Part shown: positions 25,291 through 33,310 of the stretch, in pieces
How positions within the stretch are numbered: position 1 is the first letter of the stretch
How the letters are laid out: each line of letters opens with the position of its first letter
DNA from: Youxingia wuxianensis
GTDB taxonomy: Bacteria > Bacillota > Clostridia > Oscillospirales > Ruminococcaceae
NCBI RefSeq assembly: GCF_014385085.1
Contig: NZ_JACRTD010000007.1
Location: 1 to 64,000 of the forward strand
Length of the DNA: 64,000 bases
Direction: 5' to 3'
Notes under the pieces: generated by a model
Databases searched by the model: none
Told to the model about the DNA's origin: nothing
What the model saw: only the letters and a program-made list of their open reading frames with translations
Translations under genes and position numbers: made by a program

Positions 25291-26793
25291 ATGAAAAATT
25301 TAAAGGGACTGGCAGCGCTGGGCGTTTGTATCGGGATGCTCCTCTGTCCCCTGGGCGGCTGCGCCCCGCGGGGCGTCGGCCTTTCGGCCGCATCCGGCTC
25401 CCGCAGCGAGCCGGATCAGCCGCCCTTAAGCAGCAGCTCCCAGCAGGAAGCTTTAAAAGAGAAAATACCGCCTAAAATTTTAATGACGGGGGAAGTGCGC
25501 TGGACCAGCGACAGCCAGTATCTGGTGATGCAAAACGGGGACACCCTGGAATACTATAACCGGGACAGCCAGCGGGAAAAAACAGTAAAATTTGACCTGC
25601 CCAAAGCAGCCGGCGAATCCGACGATCCGACTATGAGCTGGAATGATGATATGGTGTTTATCCCTAAAGCTTCCTCTGAAGAACAGGCTCCCTGCCGGGT
25701 AATGGTGGTAGGCGGCAAGCGCACTTTGGTAAACGCGGGGATTTATACTGCCCAAGGGGAGTTGATTAAGGAGTTTCCCCGGGCCAGCGCACAGGAACTC
25801 GCCCCTTTGCAGGAGGCGTACGAACGATCAATCTCCCAAAATGTGGAGCGGGTGTATTGGCTTAACAATGACCAGTTTGTGATTGACACCAAAGCCCGGG
25901 TGCTTATTTATAGCATCAGCAGCGATGAACTGACGGTGGTATCCGATATGACCGAGGCGGTCAGAGGCGGGTATACCATAGAAAATTCCTGGGCCTTCGG
26001 AACGCAGGAGCATTGGGTTGACCAAGGGAAGTTTTATTATGCGGCCAATACCAAGCCGTTGGATGTTTATCAAAAGACTCTGTTATACGTGATAGGGGAG
26101 GATAACCAGCCCCATCAAATATTTAAGGAGGAAGAACTTCCCCCTCATCCCATGTATCAGGTGGAAAACGGCCTGATTACCGTTTATGAGGAGCTGCGGC
26201 TGGATTATGATCTTTCAAAGGATGGCTTTGCCGTATGGTATGCCAACACACAGGATTATGAGCTGAAAAAGCTGGGAGATATTATTAACCGGTGGGAAGC
26301 TAAAGTGAACTTCGACGGAAGATATTTTTCCTACAGCGATATGGATATCCGGGACACCCTGGATTATACCAAATATTTTCATTGTTACGATCTGCAAACA
26401 GGGGAAGATATTGTGCTGACCCCGGAGAAGGTAGAAACGGACACTCCAAAACAGAACAAAACCTTTGAGTATACTCTTATGGATGTGGATACTGCGGATC
26501 CGAACAACCTGAAATTTATTTATGGGCGGACGGACATCTTGGAAGAAGGCTCGGCTGTTTATACGAAGAGCGACCTGCAGGTGCATGAGATGGGAAGTGG
26601 GATTCAGCATAATTATGGAGAAATTTATGATTTGGGCTGGAGCTGGGCCGAAGAAAGCGCCCTCAGTCCGGATAAGACAGCGGTTTTAAATATCCAGGAT
26701 CACTTGGAACCCAAAGAGATGATCCTGGAGGATGGATCCACCTGTATGGACATGGAGGTCTCTTTCTATTTTACCATCCTTCCTTTTCAGTAA
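25291..26793 (+). CDS. Large lipoprotein, possible beta-propeller, unknown function
   Basis: A 500-aa exported lipoprotein; the lipobox LGGC ends at Cys24. Past a low-complexity linker (25-60) the body contains repeated WTSDSQYLVM, SWNDDMVFI and SEDGFAVW-like strands typical of propeller or WD-like sensor proteins, but I cannot name a family. Start ATG follows AGGTGAGGAG, 10 bp after ilvN, so it may be read through from ilvBN. The codons right after Cys24 are made of dense GC-rich hairpins (25353-25416), unlike the rest of the gene. Confidence 0.75.
   Translation: MKNLKGLAALGVCIGMLLCPLGGCAPRGVGLSAASGSRSEPDQPPLSSSSQQEALKEKIPPKILMTGEVRWTSDSQYLVMQNGDTLEYYNRDSQREKTVKFDLPKAAGESDDPTMSWNDDMVFIPKASSEEQAPCRVMVVGGKRTLVNAGIYTAQGELIKEFPRASAQELAPLQEAYERSISQNVERVYWLNNDQFVIDTKARVLIYSISSDELTVVSDMTEAVRGGYTIENSWAFGTQEHWVDQGKFYYAANTKPLDVYQKTLLYVIGEDNQPHQIFKEEELPPHPMYQVENGLITVYEELRLDYDLSKDGFAVWYANTQDYELKKLGDIINRWEAKVNFDGRYFSYSDMDIRDTLDYTKYFHCYDLQTGEDIVLTPEKVETDTPKQNKTFEYTLMDVDTADPNNLKFIYGRTDILEEGSAVYTKSDLQVHEMGSGIQHNYGEIYDLGWSWAEESALSPDKTAVLNIQDHLEPKEMILEDGSTCMDMEVSFYFTILPFQ
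25353..25416. repeat. GC-rich hairpin cluster inside the lipoprotein gene
   Basis: Successive inverted repeats: GGGCG/CGCCC (25353-25366), CGGCC/GGCCG (25377-25390) and ATCCGGCTC/GAGCCGGAT (25392-25416, 9 bp). It encodes the linker that starts at the lipobox cysteine. It resembles the intergenic palindromic elements. Confidence 0.65.
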
Positions 26794-26837
26794 AATAACA
26801 ATGTCCTGCCGCGGCCGCGGCAGGACATTGTTATTTT
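26792..26837. terminator. Perfectly palindromic bidirectional terminator
   Basis: A 46-bp exact palindrome: AAAATAACAATGTCCTGCCG and its mirror around CGGCCG. The stop codons of both the lipoprotein gene and trmB lie within it. Confidence 0.92.
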
Positions 26838-27472
26838 CGAACGGCATGAATAGAATAGATGGGCATTCCCTTAGAGGAAAAGAAGGTTTCATATTCCGTC
26901 ATAATATTTTCTTTGGCCAAAGGACTGCTGTGTAAATCCTCGGTGGTAAAAATACGCTTCATACAAAAATCAAATTCTCCTAAGGAAAAGCGAAATAAAG
27001 GTTCATTGTCCGTTTTAAAATGAATTTCACCCTCAGGAGAAAGCAGGGTAAGATAGGTTTGCAGCCGCTGCCGATAGGTAAGACGGCGTTTATAGTGGCG
27101 GTGTTTATGCCAGGGATCGCAAAAATTAATATAAATGCGGTCAATTTCTCCCGGCTCAAAAATATCTGAAAGCAAGGCAGCGTCGTCAATGAGGAACAAA
27201 ACGTTAGTAAGCCCGGCGGCCACCGCTTTCTCCATAGCTACCAGTCCTACAATTTCTTCCCGTTCCATAGCAATATAATTTATTTCCGGATGCTGAGAGG
27301 CCAGAGTAGTGACAAACTGTCCCTTTCCGCATCCGATCTCCAGATGAAGAGGCTGCTCAGGATGAGGAAACAAATCTCGGATCGTCCCTTTTTTTTCAGT
27401 TGGGTTGTTAAGCCTTACCTCTTCACAGGCCGCCATCCGCCGGTCTTGATGTTTACGTCGTCTGGGTCTCAT
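26831..27472 (-). CDS. trmB: tRNA (guanine-N7)-methyltransferase
   Basis: TrmB methylates G46 in the variable loop of tRNAs using SAM. The 213-aa protein has the SAM motif LEIGCGKGQF (about 43-52), acidic AMEREE at the adenosine side, and the family motif FCDPWHKHRHYKRRL (about 113-127). AGGAGGG lies 8 bp before the ATG. The first 20 bp overlap the end of dusB. The stop codon lies in the shared palindromic terminator. Confidence 0.95.
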   Translation of the reverse strand: MRPRRRKHQDRRMAACEEVRLNNPTEKKGTIRDLFPHPEQPLHLEIGCGKGQFVTTLASQHPEINYIAMEREEIVGLVAMEKAVAAGLTNVLFLIDDAALLSDIFEPGEIDRIYINFCDPWHKHRHYKRRLTYRQRLQTYLTLLSPEGEIHFKTDNEPLFRFSLGEFDFCMKRIFTTEDLHSSPLAKENIMTEYETFFSSKGMPIYSIHAVRK

Positions 27473-28451
27473 CCCAATTTCCCTCCTGTCGTCCTTTTTC
27501 CAATACCGCCTGCGCCAGATGAAGGGCGTCCGGATAAGTTGTTAATTTTCCAGCCAGATGCCGCAAACTCGCCGCGCCGCGAAGCCCTTTCATATACCAG
27601 GCAGCATGTTTTCTTGCTTCCCGCATACCGCCGCTTTCTCCTTTATACTGGCAGATGAGCTTAAGATGCCGAAGCATCACCTCCATGCGCTTTTCCAAAG
27701 TGGGGGAAGCAAGGACAGTCCCATCGGTAAAATATCGATCCACTTGCTCGAACAGCCAAGGGGCTCCTAGGCACCCTCGGCCAATCATTACGAGATCACA
27801 TTTAGTATAATTATACATATTAACAACTGATTGTATATCAACGCAGTCTCCATTTCCAATTACAGGAATAGAAACGGCCTGTTTGACCGCGGCAATAATG
27901 TCTAAGTCTACCGGCGGGGAATACATCTGCTGACGGGTACGGCCGTGAACAGTCAAAGCGGCAGCGCCGCTTTCCTGCATAATATGGGCAAACTCCACCG
28001 CGTTGCAATGCTCGTCGTCCCATCCTTTGCGAAATTTTACGGTTACCGGGATATTGACAGAAGACGCTACCGCTTCCGTGATTTCCCCCGCAAGCCGGGG
28101 ATGTTTCATCAATGCGCTGCCCCCGCCGTTTCCCGCAATTTTTGGGGCGGGGCAGCCCATGTTAATATCAATAACATCGGGAGCGTATTCTAATGCGTTT
28201 TTCGCCGCCTGGGCCATAATATAAGGATCATCACCAAATATTTGCACGGCGATGGGATGCTCCTTTTCACCCACTGCTAAAAGCTCAAAGGATTTTTTGC
28301 TGTGATAGTGCATTCCTTTGGAGCTGGCCATCTCGCCTACCAGGTAAGACGCGCCGAATTCTTTGCAGATCTCCCGAAAAGCCCGGTCTGCTACCCCGGC
28401 CATGGGAGCTAGGGCAGCCGTCCGTTTTATCTCAATAGTTCCGATTTTCAT
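27453..28451 (-). CDS. dusB: tRNA-dihydrouridine synthase
   Basis: An FMN enzyme that reduces uridines in the tRNA D-loop with NADPH. The 332-aa TIM barrel starts AALAPMAGVADRAFR; the catalytic Cys100 is in NMGCPAPKIAGNGGG, and VHGRTRQQMY carries the lysine/arginine RNA contacts. It belongs to the bacterial NifR3/DusB group. GGAGG is 6 bp before the ATG. trmB overlaps its 3' end, forming a two-gene tRNA-modification unit. Confidence 0.95.
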   Translation of the reverse strand: MKIGTIEIKRTAALAPMAGVADRAFREICKEFGASYLVGEMASSKGMHYHSKKSFELLAVGEKEHPIAVQIFGDDPYIMAQAAKNALEYAPDVIDINMGCPAPKIAGNGGGSALMKHPRLAGEITEAVASSVNIPVTVKFRKGWDDEHCNAVEFAHIMQESGAAALTVHGRTRQQMYSPPVDLDIIAAVKQAVSIPVIGNGDCVDIQSVVNMYNYTKCDLVMIGRGCLGAPWLFEQVDRYFTDGTVLASPTLEKRMEVMLRHLKLICQYKGESGGMREARKHAAWYMKGLRGAASLRHLAGKLTTYPDALHLAQAVLEKGRQEGNWDETQTT

Positions 28452-28530
28452 ACAAGGCCTCCTGCGGGCAGCTATTCATTGCCCAGCGACAAATATTTTA
28501 ACAGAAAAGTAATTATATGGCAATCATTTA

Positions 28531-28539
28531 TGGTATAAT
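28531..28539 (+). promoter_or_regulatory. Extended -10 promoter before polA
   Basis: TGGTATAAT, a TG-extended perfect -10, gives a start near 28546. The distance to the polA ATG is about 155 bp. Confidence 0.65.
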
Positions 28540-28545
28540 AAAAAA

Positions 28546-28670
28546 CGAACTAACCCTCAGAAATGCTCGGCCGGTCCCGGACAGCGCGTGGGGATGCGGA
28601 CCCGCAGGTTTCACTATTGCCAAGCAGTTTTGCCGCCCAGGAGCCGCTTTTACTGAGGTATGATAATTTT
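28546..28670 (+). ncRNA. Candidate structured RNA or leader upstream of polA
   Basis: The expected transcript is non-coding and closed by CCCTCAG (28554-28560) with CTGAGG (28653-28658). Inside, GGTCC pairs with GGACC (28573-28577 and 28598-28602), and several short GC stems follow. After the closing stem comes TATGATAATTTTTAG. The long imperfect rod is loosely like 6S RNA, but at about 115 nt it is short, and I found no decisive 6S motif. It could equally be a polA leader. Confidence 0.35.
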
Positions 28671-28701
28671 TAGACCGATTTACCAATAAAGGAGAATATA
28701 G

Positions 28702-31305
28702 ATGAAACTTTTGGCCATCGATGGAAACAGCATCTTAAACCGAGCGTTTTATGGTATTAAACTTCTTACTACAAAAAATGGAGAGTTTACCAACGGCATT
28801 TACGGTTTTTTAAGCATCCTTTTGCGGATGCTGGAAGAAACTCAGCCGGACGCGGTTGCTTGTGCATTTGATATGCGGGGGCCAACCTTCCGACACAATA
28901 TGTTTGATGGATATAAAGCCCAGCGCAAAGGGATGCCGGAAGAATTGGCCTCCCAGATGGACCCGTTAAAAGAACTGTTGACGGCGTTGGGATATAAGAT
29001 AGTAGAACGGGAAGGGTATGAGGCGGACGATATCCTGGGGACTCTTGCAAAAACCTGTACTGATACGGGAAACCAATGTGTGATCGCCACGGGAGACCGG
29101 GATAGTTTACAGCTGATCAATGATAGGGTCACTGTGCGGCTGGCAACGACAAAAGCGGGACAGCCTCACTCTACCATCTATGGCGTGGAAGAGGTGAAAG
29201 AAAAATATGGCGTTGCTCCCCAGCAGCTGATCGATGTAAAGGCGCTGATGGGCGACGCCTCTGATAATATTCCCGGGGTGGCGGGGATCGGCGAAAAAAC
29301 GGCCCTGACTTTGATTTCTTTGTATGGCGATTTGGATTATATCTACGATCATCTGCCGGAGTTGGATATTAAACCCGGGGTACGCAGTAAGCTGGAAGCA
29401 GGGAAAGAAATGGCATATACCAGCCGGGATCTTGCACGGATTTATTGTGAATCTCCGGTGGATACCAAGCTGGAAGATTATATCCCTAAACCGGTGGATC
29501 ATACCAAAGCCGCCCGGCTGCTGGGACGGCTGGAAATGTTCAGTATGATGAACCGGTGGGGGATTGAGAAAGACGCGGGCGGCGGCGATGGGGCTGCGCC
29601 CCAGACGCCGCCGAAGTCGGCGCAGGTGCTTTATAACCCTGAAAATGGGGAAGCATTGGCTTTTAAAGAAAAAAGATTGGATTTGCTGGCCGACTTCGGC
29701 GGCCCCAGCGCGGTACGCGCTGTCGCCGCCGCCTTGTCTGACGAACAAATTCTCCTGATAGAAGGGGAAGAAAGAGCGACTGCCTTTTTGCGAAAGCTGC
29801 TTTCCTCTGAGGCAGAAATCCGGGTGTTTTCCAGCAAACCTATTTATAAATTTACGTATATAAATGATATAAATATACAAAATGTAATATTCGACTGCGA
29901 ACTAGCCGCTTATCTGCTCAATCCGACCTCCTCCAGCTATGGGGTAAGCCAGCTAGCCGTTGGGTACGAGATTGAGATGAGAGCCATCGAAAATGAGCTG
30001 CCGGAGGAATGGAAGCCGTTCGCTCAAGAAGCGGCCGTACAAAGGGAGCTATATGATGTTTTGGAAAAACGGGTAAAAGAAAGCGGGGAGGACAAGCTTC
30101 TTTATCAAGTAGAGATGCCTTTGGCCAAGGTTCTTGCACAGATGGAGTGTGAAGGGTTTTCCCTTGACACACAAGCGTTAAAAGAATACGGCAGGGAGTT
30201 AGACGGGCGGCTGTTTGAACTGCAAAATGGAATATATGAGTACGCGGGGACGGAATTTAATATTAATTCCCCTAAACAGCTAGGCGAGGTGCTGTTTGGA
30301 GAACTGGGCCTTCCCGCAAAGAAAAAGACAAAAAGCGGATACTCCACCAATGCGGAAGTCTTGGAACATTTAAAGGGAAAACATCCTATTGTTGAATTAA
30401 TCTTGGAATATCGGAAGCTGGCCAAATTAAAATCCACGTATGTAGATGGGCTGCTTAAAGAAGTAGATGCGGACGGGCGGGTGCGTTCTACCTTCCAGCA
30501 GACGGAAACCAGAACAGGAAGGATTAGCTCTACGGAACCTAATATGCAAAATATCCCTATCCGCACCAAGGAAGGAAGTAAGCTTCGGAAATTTTTTAAA
30601 GCCCGAGAAGGATGGAAGTTAATTGACGCTGACTATTCACAAATTGAACTGCGGGTGTTAGCTTCCATTGCTGATGACAAAAATATGATCGCCGCTTTTA
30701 AGCAAGGGGAAGATATCCATACCACCACGGCGGCTCAGGTATTTGGCCTTCCGGAACTGATGGTGACGCCGCTAATGCGTTCCCAGGCAAAGGCGGTTAA
30801 TTTCGGAATAGTATATGGGATCGGCGCGTTTTCTTTATCCCAGGATATTGGAGTTTCCGTAGCGGAAGCCGACCGATATATTAAAGGGTATCTGGACACC
30901 TATTCCGGAGTCAAAAAATATATGGAGGAAACCATTAAGTTCGCCCGGGAAAATGGATATGTAAAGACTCTGTTTGGCCGGCGCAGATATCTGCCGGAAC
31001 TGTCCGCATCCAATAAAAATACTCAGGCGTTTGGCGAGCGGGTAGCGATGAATACCCCTATCCAGGGGACAGCGGCGGACATTATTAAGATTGCTATGGT
31101 TCGGGTAGCTCAGCGGCTGGAAAAAGAAAAAATGAAGGCAAAGCTGATTTTGCAGGTCCATGACGAACTTTTGGTGGAGGCGCCAGAGGAAGAAATTCAT
31201 ATGGCAACCATTATCCTAAAAGAAGAAATGGAACATGCCGCCCAGCTGAAGGTCCCCTTGGAAGCGGATACCAATGTGGGCGGGAATTGGCTGGAGGCCA
31301 AATAG
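28702..31305 (+). CDS. polA: DNA polymerase I
   Basis: Pol I removes RNA primers and fills gaps in replication and repair. The 867-aa protein has a 5'-3' exonuclease domain (about 1-290; MRGPTFRHNMFDGYKAQR is cut here to FRHNMFDGYKAQR), an inactive 3'-5' exonuclease-like domain (about 310-465, without the DxE motif) and a polymerase domain (about 470-867). Asp644 (DYSQIELR), RSQAKAVNFGIVYG and Asp821 (QVHDELL) form the active site. Two GC-rich hairpins lie within the linker after the exonuclease domain (residues about 293-345). ATG with AAAGGAG upstream. Confidence 0.97.
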   Translation: MKLLAIDGNSILNRAFYGIKLLTTKNGEFTNGIYGFLSILLRMLEETQPDAVACAFDMRGPTFRHNMFDGYKAQRKGMPEELASQMDPLKELLTALGYKIVEREGYEADDILGTLAKTCTDTGNQCVIATGDRDSLQLINDRVTVRLATTKAGQPHSTIYGVEEVKEKYGVAPQQLIDVKALMGDASDNIPGVAGIGEKTALTLISLYGDLDYIYDHLPELDIKPGVRSKLEAGKEMAYTSRDLARIYCESPVDTKLEDYIPKPVDHTKAARLLGRLEMFSMMNRWGIEKDAGGGDGAAPQTPPKSAQVLYNPENGEALAFKEKRLDLLADFGGPSAVRAVAAALSDEQILLIEGEERATAFLRKLLSSEAEIRVFSSKPIYKFTYINDINIQNVIFDCELAAYLLNPTSSSYGVSQLAVGYEIEMRAIENELPEEWKPFAQEAAVQRELYDVLEKRVKESGEDKLLYQVEMPLAKVLAQMECEGFSLDTQALKEYGRELDGRLFELQNGIYEYAGTEFNINSPKQLGEVLFGELGLPAKKKTKSGYSTNAEVLEHLKGKHPIVELILEYRKLAKLKSTYVDGLLKEVDADGRVRSTFQQTETRTGRISSTEPNMQNIPIRTKEGSKLRKFFKAREGWKLIDADYSQIELRVLASIADDKNMIAAFKQGEDIHTTTAAQVFGLPELMVTPLMRSQAKAVNFGIVYGIGAFSLSQDIGVSVAEADRYIKGYLDTYSGVKKYMEETIKFARENGYVKTLFGRRRYLPELSASNKNTQAFGERVAMNTPIQGTAADIIKIAMVRVAQRLEKEKMKAKLILQVHDELLVEAPEEEIHMATIILKEEMEHAAQLKVPLEADTNVGGNWLEAK
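29581..29730. repeat. Two GC-rich hairpins inside polA
   Basis: First: GGCGGCG/CGCCGCC enclosing TGGGGC, loop TGC, GCCCCA (29581-29612), then GCCGA/TCGGC (29610-29621). Second: GGCGGC/GCCGCC enclosing AGCGCG, loop GTA, CGCGCT (29698-29730). Both encode Gly/Ala/Pro-rich linker and share the short-loop arm style of the intergenic elements. Confidence 0.6.
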
Positions 31306-31390
31306 TTTCGGCGAAACGGCCCCGGCCGCCGCTGTTTCACAGCGGCCCGCGCCTGCGGCGCGGCGGAGCTTTGCTCCGGGCTGGGGCCGG
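31305..31390. repeat. Cloverleaf-like GC-rich palindromic element, polA-rimI spacer
   Basis: The outer stem CGGCCCC (31317-31323) pairs with GGGGCCG (31383-31389). Three arms lie inside: GCCGCTGT/ACAGCGGC with TTC loop (31328-31346), CGCGCC/GGCGCG with TGC loop (31348-31362), and CGGAGC/GCTCCG with TTT loop (31364-31378). A further hairpin, GTTTC/GAAAC with loop GGC (31305-31317), starts at the last base of the polA stop codon. Confidence 0.88.
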
Positions 31391-31432
31391 AACTACCGGT
31401 GGCGGCAAGGGACAAGAAAGAAGGAATGGGTA

Positions 31433-31894
31433 TTGCATATACGGGAAATGAGCAGGCGACATATTAAACAGGTAGCTCAGATAGAACAGGCGTGTTTTTC
31501 CCAGCCTTGGAGCGAAAAGTCTTTGGAAGCGGAATTGGACAACCCCAACGCTATTTTTCTGGTAGCGGAAGAGGACCATATTGTAGCTGGATATATGGGG
31601 ATGCACACAGTATTAGATGAGGGTTATATTGCAAACATTGCCATTTCCCAGCAGTTTCGCCGTCGGGGGACAGCGACGCTGCTTACCAAACGGATGATGG
31701 AATATGCCAGGGAGAAACAGTTAAGCTTTCTTACTTTGGAAGTACGACAATCCAACGAGGCAGCCATCTCCCTTTACCGGAAGATGGGGTTTGACCAGGT
31801 TGGCCAGCGCCGCAATTTTTATGCCAAGCCTTGTGAGGACGCAATTTTAATGACATTGTATTTTAAGCCTCAAGGGCGGGAAGATAAACGGTAA
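31433..31894 (+). CDS. rimI: Ribosomal protein S18 alanine N-acetyltransferase
   Basis: A 153-aa GNAT acetyltransferase. RimI acetylates the N-terminal alanine of S18; in many Firmicutes it sits beside tsaD as here. Acetyl-CoA loop: ISQQFRRRGTATLLTKRM (about 66-83). N-terminal RHIKQVAQIEQACFSQPW (about 9-26) is typical of RimI. I favour a TTG start, since GAAGGA lies 7 bp upstream, over the ATG 15 bp later, which has no site; either is possible. Confidence 0.9.
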   Translation: MHIREMSRRHIKQVAQIEQACFSQPWSEKSLEAELDNPNAIFLVAEEDHIVAGYMGMHTVLDEGYIANIAISQQFRRRGTATLLTKRMMEYAREKQLSFLTLEVRQSNEAAISLYRKMGFDQVGQRRNFYAKPCEDAILMTLYFKPQGREDKR

Positions 31895-32032
31895 TATTCC
31901 ATATACGGGGCATATTGAAGATGAAAAGATAACTTCCTTCCGGCGGCGCACGAGAAAACACATGAAAATTTTATGGACCTTTTGGACAGCGGGACCGGGT
32001 TTCCCTACTAAAACAGCTGAGGTGATAAAGAC

Positions 32033-33064
32033 TTGAAGATATTAGCAATTGAAAGTTCCTGTGATGAAACTGCGGCGGCAGTGGTGGAAGATGGCCGGAA
32101 GGTATCTTCCTCGGTGGTAAATTCTCAAATAGCGGAACACAAGATTTATGGCGGGGTTGTACCGGAGATCGCCTCCCGCCGTCATATGGAGAACATTGTC
32201 CCGGTGACGCAAGAAGCCTTGTCCCAGGCAGGAATATCCCTGGAAGAGATTGACGCGGTGGGTGTTACCGCGGCGCCGGGATTGATCGGCGCTTTGCTGG
32301 TGGGGGTAAACTATGCCAAAGGAATCTGCATGGCTACAGGGAAACCGCTGATCCCGGTGCATCACATCCGGGGGCATGTAGCCGCCAATTATATTGCGTC
32401 CCCGGAATTGAAGCCTCCTTTTTTATGTTTGATTGTTTCCGGCGGCCACAGCCATATTGTGGAGGTGCTGGATTACACCCGGTATCGGATCGTGGGATAT
32501 ACCCATGACGATGCGGCGGGAGAGGCTTTTGATAAATCCGCCCGCGCTATGGGCTTCCCATATCCAGGGGGGATCTATATCGACCAGGCGGCTAAACGGG
32601 GCGACCCAGGAAAGTACAAGCTTCCTAAGCCACGGGTGGAGGGTTCTCCGTATGATTTTAGCTTTTCTGGGCTGAAAACAGCTGTGATTAACCTTTTGCA
32701 TAACGCACAGCAAAAAGGGGAAGCTGTTGATAGGGACAGCTTAGCGGCGTCTTTCCAGCAAACTATTTGTGAAATACTTACAGACCATCTGGAAAAGGCG
32801 GCCAAGGAATTGGGATACTGTGTAATTACCGCCGCCGGAGGGGTGTCCGCCAATAGCGGGTTAAGATTTTGTTTAGAAAAAATGTGCAGGGAAAACGGAT
32901 ACTCCCTGCATATTCCGCCTCTTTCTCTGTGTGGAGACAACGCAGCGATGGTTGGAGCCCAGGCGTATTTTGAATTTTTGGCAGGAAATACGGCAGGATT
33001 TGATTTGAATGCTTCCCCTTCGAAAAATATAGAAACTGGCTTCTCCCTGGAAAGGCCTTTGTAA
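32033..33064 (+). CDS. tsaD: tRNA N6-adenosine threonylcarbamoyltransferase
   Basis: TsaD transfers the threonylcarbamoyl group to A37 of ANN-decoding tRNAs, with TsaB and TsaE. The 343-aa ASKHA-fold protein has the metal site His110, His111 and His115 in HHIRGHVAAN, ESSCDETAAA at the N-terminus and AAGGVSANSGLR near the end. TTG start with GAGGTGATAAAGAC upstream. rimI lies 138 bp before it. tsaB and tsaE are not in the window. Confidence 0.96.
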   Translation: MKILAIESSCDETAAAVVEDGRKVSSSVVNSQIAEHKIYGGVVPEIASRRHMENIVPVTQEALSQAGISLEEIDAVGVTAAPGLIGALLVGVNYAKGICMATGKPLIPVHHIRGHVAANYIASPELKPPFLCLIVSGGHSHIVEVLDYTRYRIVGYTHDDAAGEAFDKSARAMGFPYPGGIYIDQAAKRGDPGKYKLPKPRVEGSPYDFSFSGLKTAVINLLHNAQQKGEAVDRDSLAASFQQTICEILTDHLEKAAKELGYCVITAAGGVSANSGLRFCLEKMCRENGYSLHIPPLSLCGDNAAMVGAQAYFEFLAGNTAGFDLNASPSKNIETGFSLERPL

Positions 33065-33141
33065 GAGGAAAATGAAAAACCCAAAAAATTTTTGTAAACT
33101 TATTGTTTTTTTGCAAGGTTAACCAAAAAATATTTCATAAA

Positions 33142-33159
33142 TTGTTGATATTTTAACAA
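33142..33159 (+). promoter_or_regulatory. Candidate Rex (NADH/NAD+) operator
   Basis: TTGTTGATATTTTAACAA matches the Rex box TTGTTAA-N4-TTAACAA with one mismatch. It ends 10 bp before the -35 of the pckA promoter, about 45-62 bp upstream of the predicted transcript start. Confidence 0.65.
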
Positions 33160-33168
33160 AGAGCCATC

Positions 33169-33197
33169 TTGCAATTTTGCATTCGATCATTTATAAT
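33169..33197 (+). promoter_or_regulatory. pckA promoter
   Basis: -35 TTGCAA and a perfect -10 TATAAT with 17 bp between. The predicted leader of about 105 nt is AT-rich without a clear hairpin. The rest of the 246-bp tsaD-pckA spacer holds only the Rex-like box. Confidence 0.82.
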
Positions 33198-33310
33198 GAT
33201 ATCTGTGGGAAAATTGAATTTGTTGGGGGAAATAATATACAAATTTGTAATTTTCCGGTCAAGGTCTAGTTGAGAGTAAAAATTATATAAGATGAGAGGA
33301 GTTAAACCAC

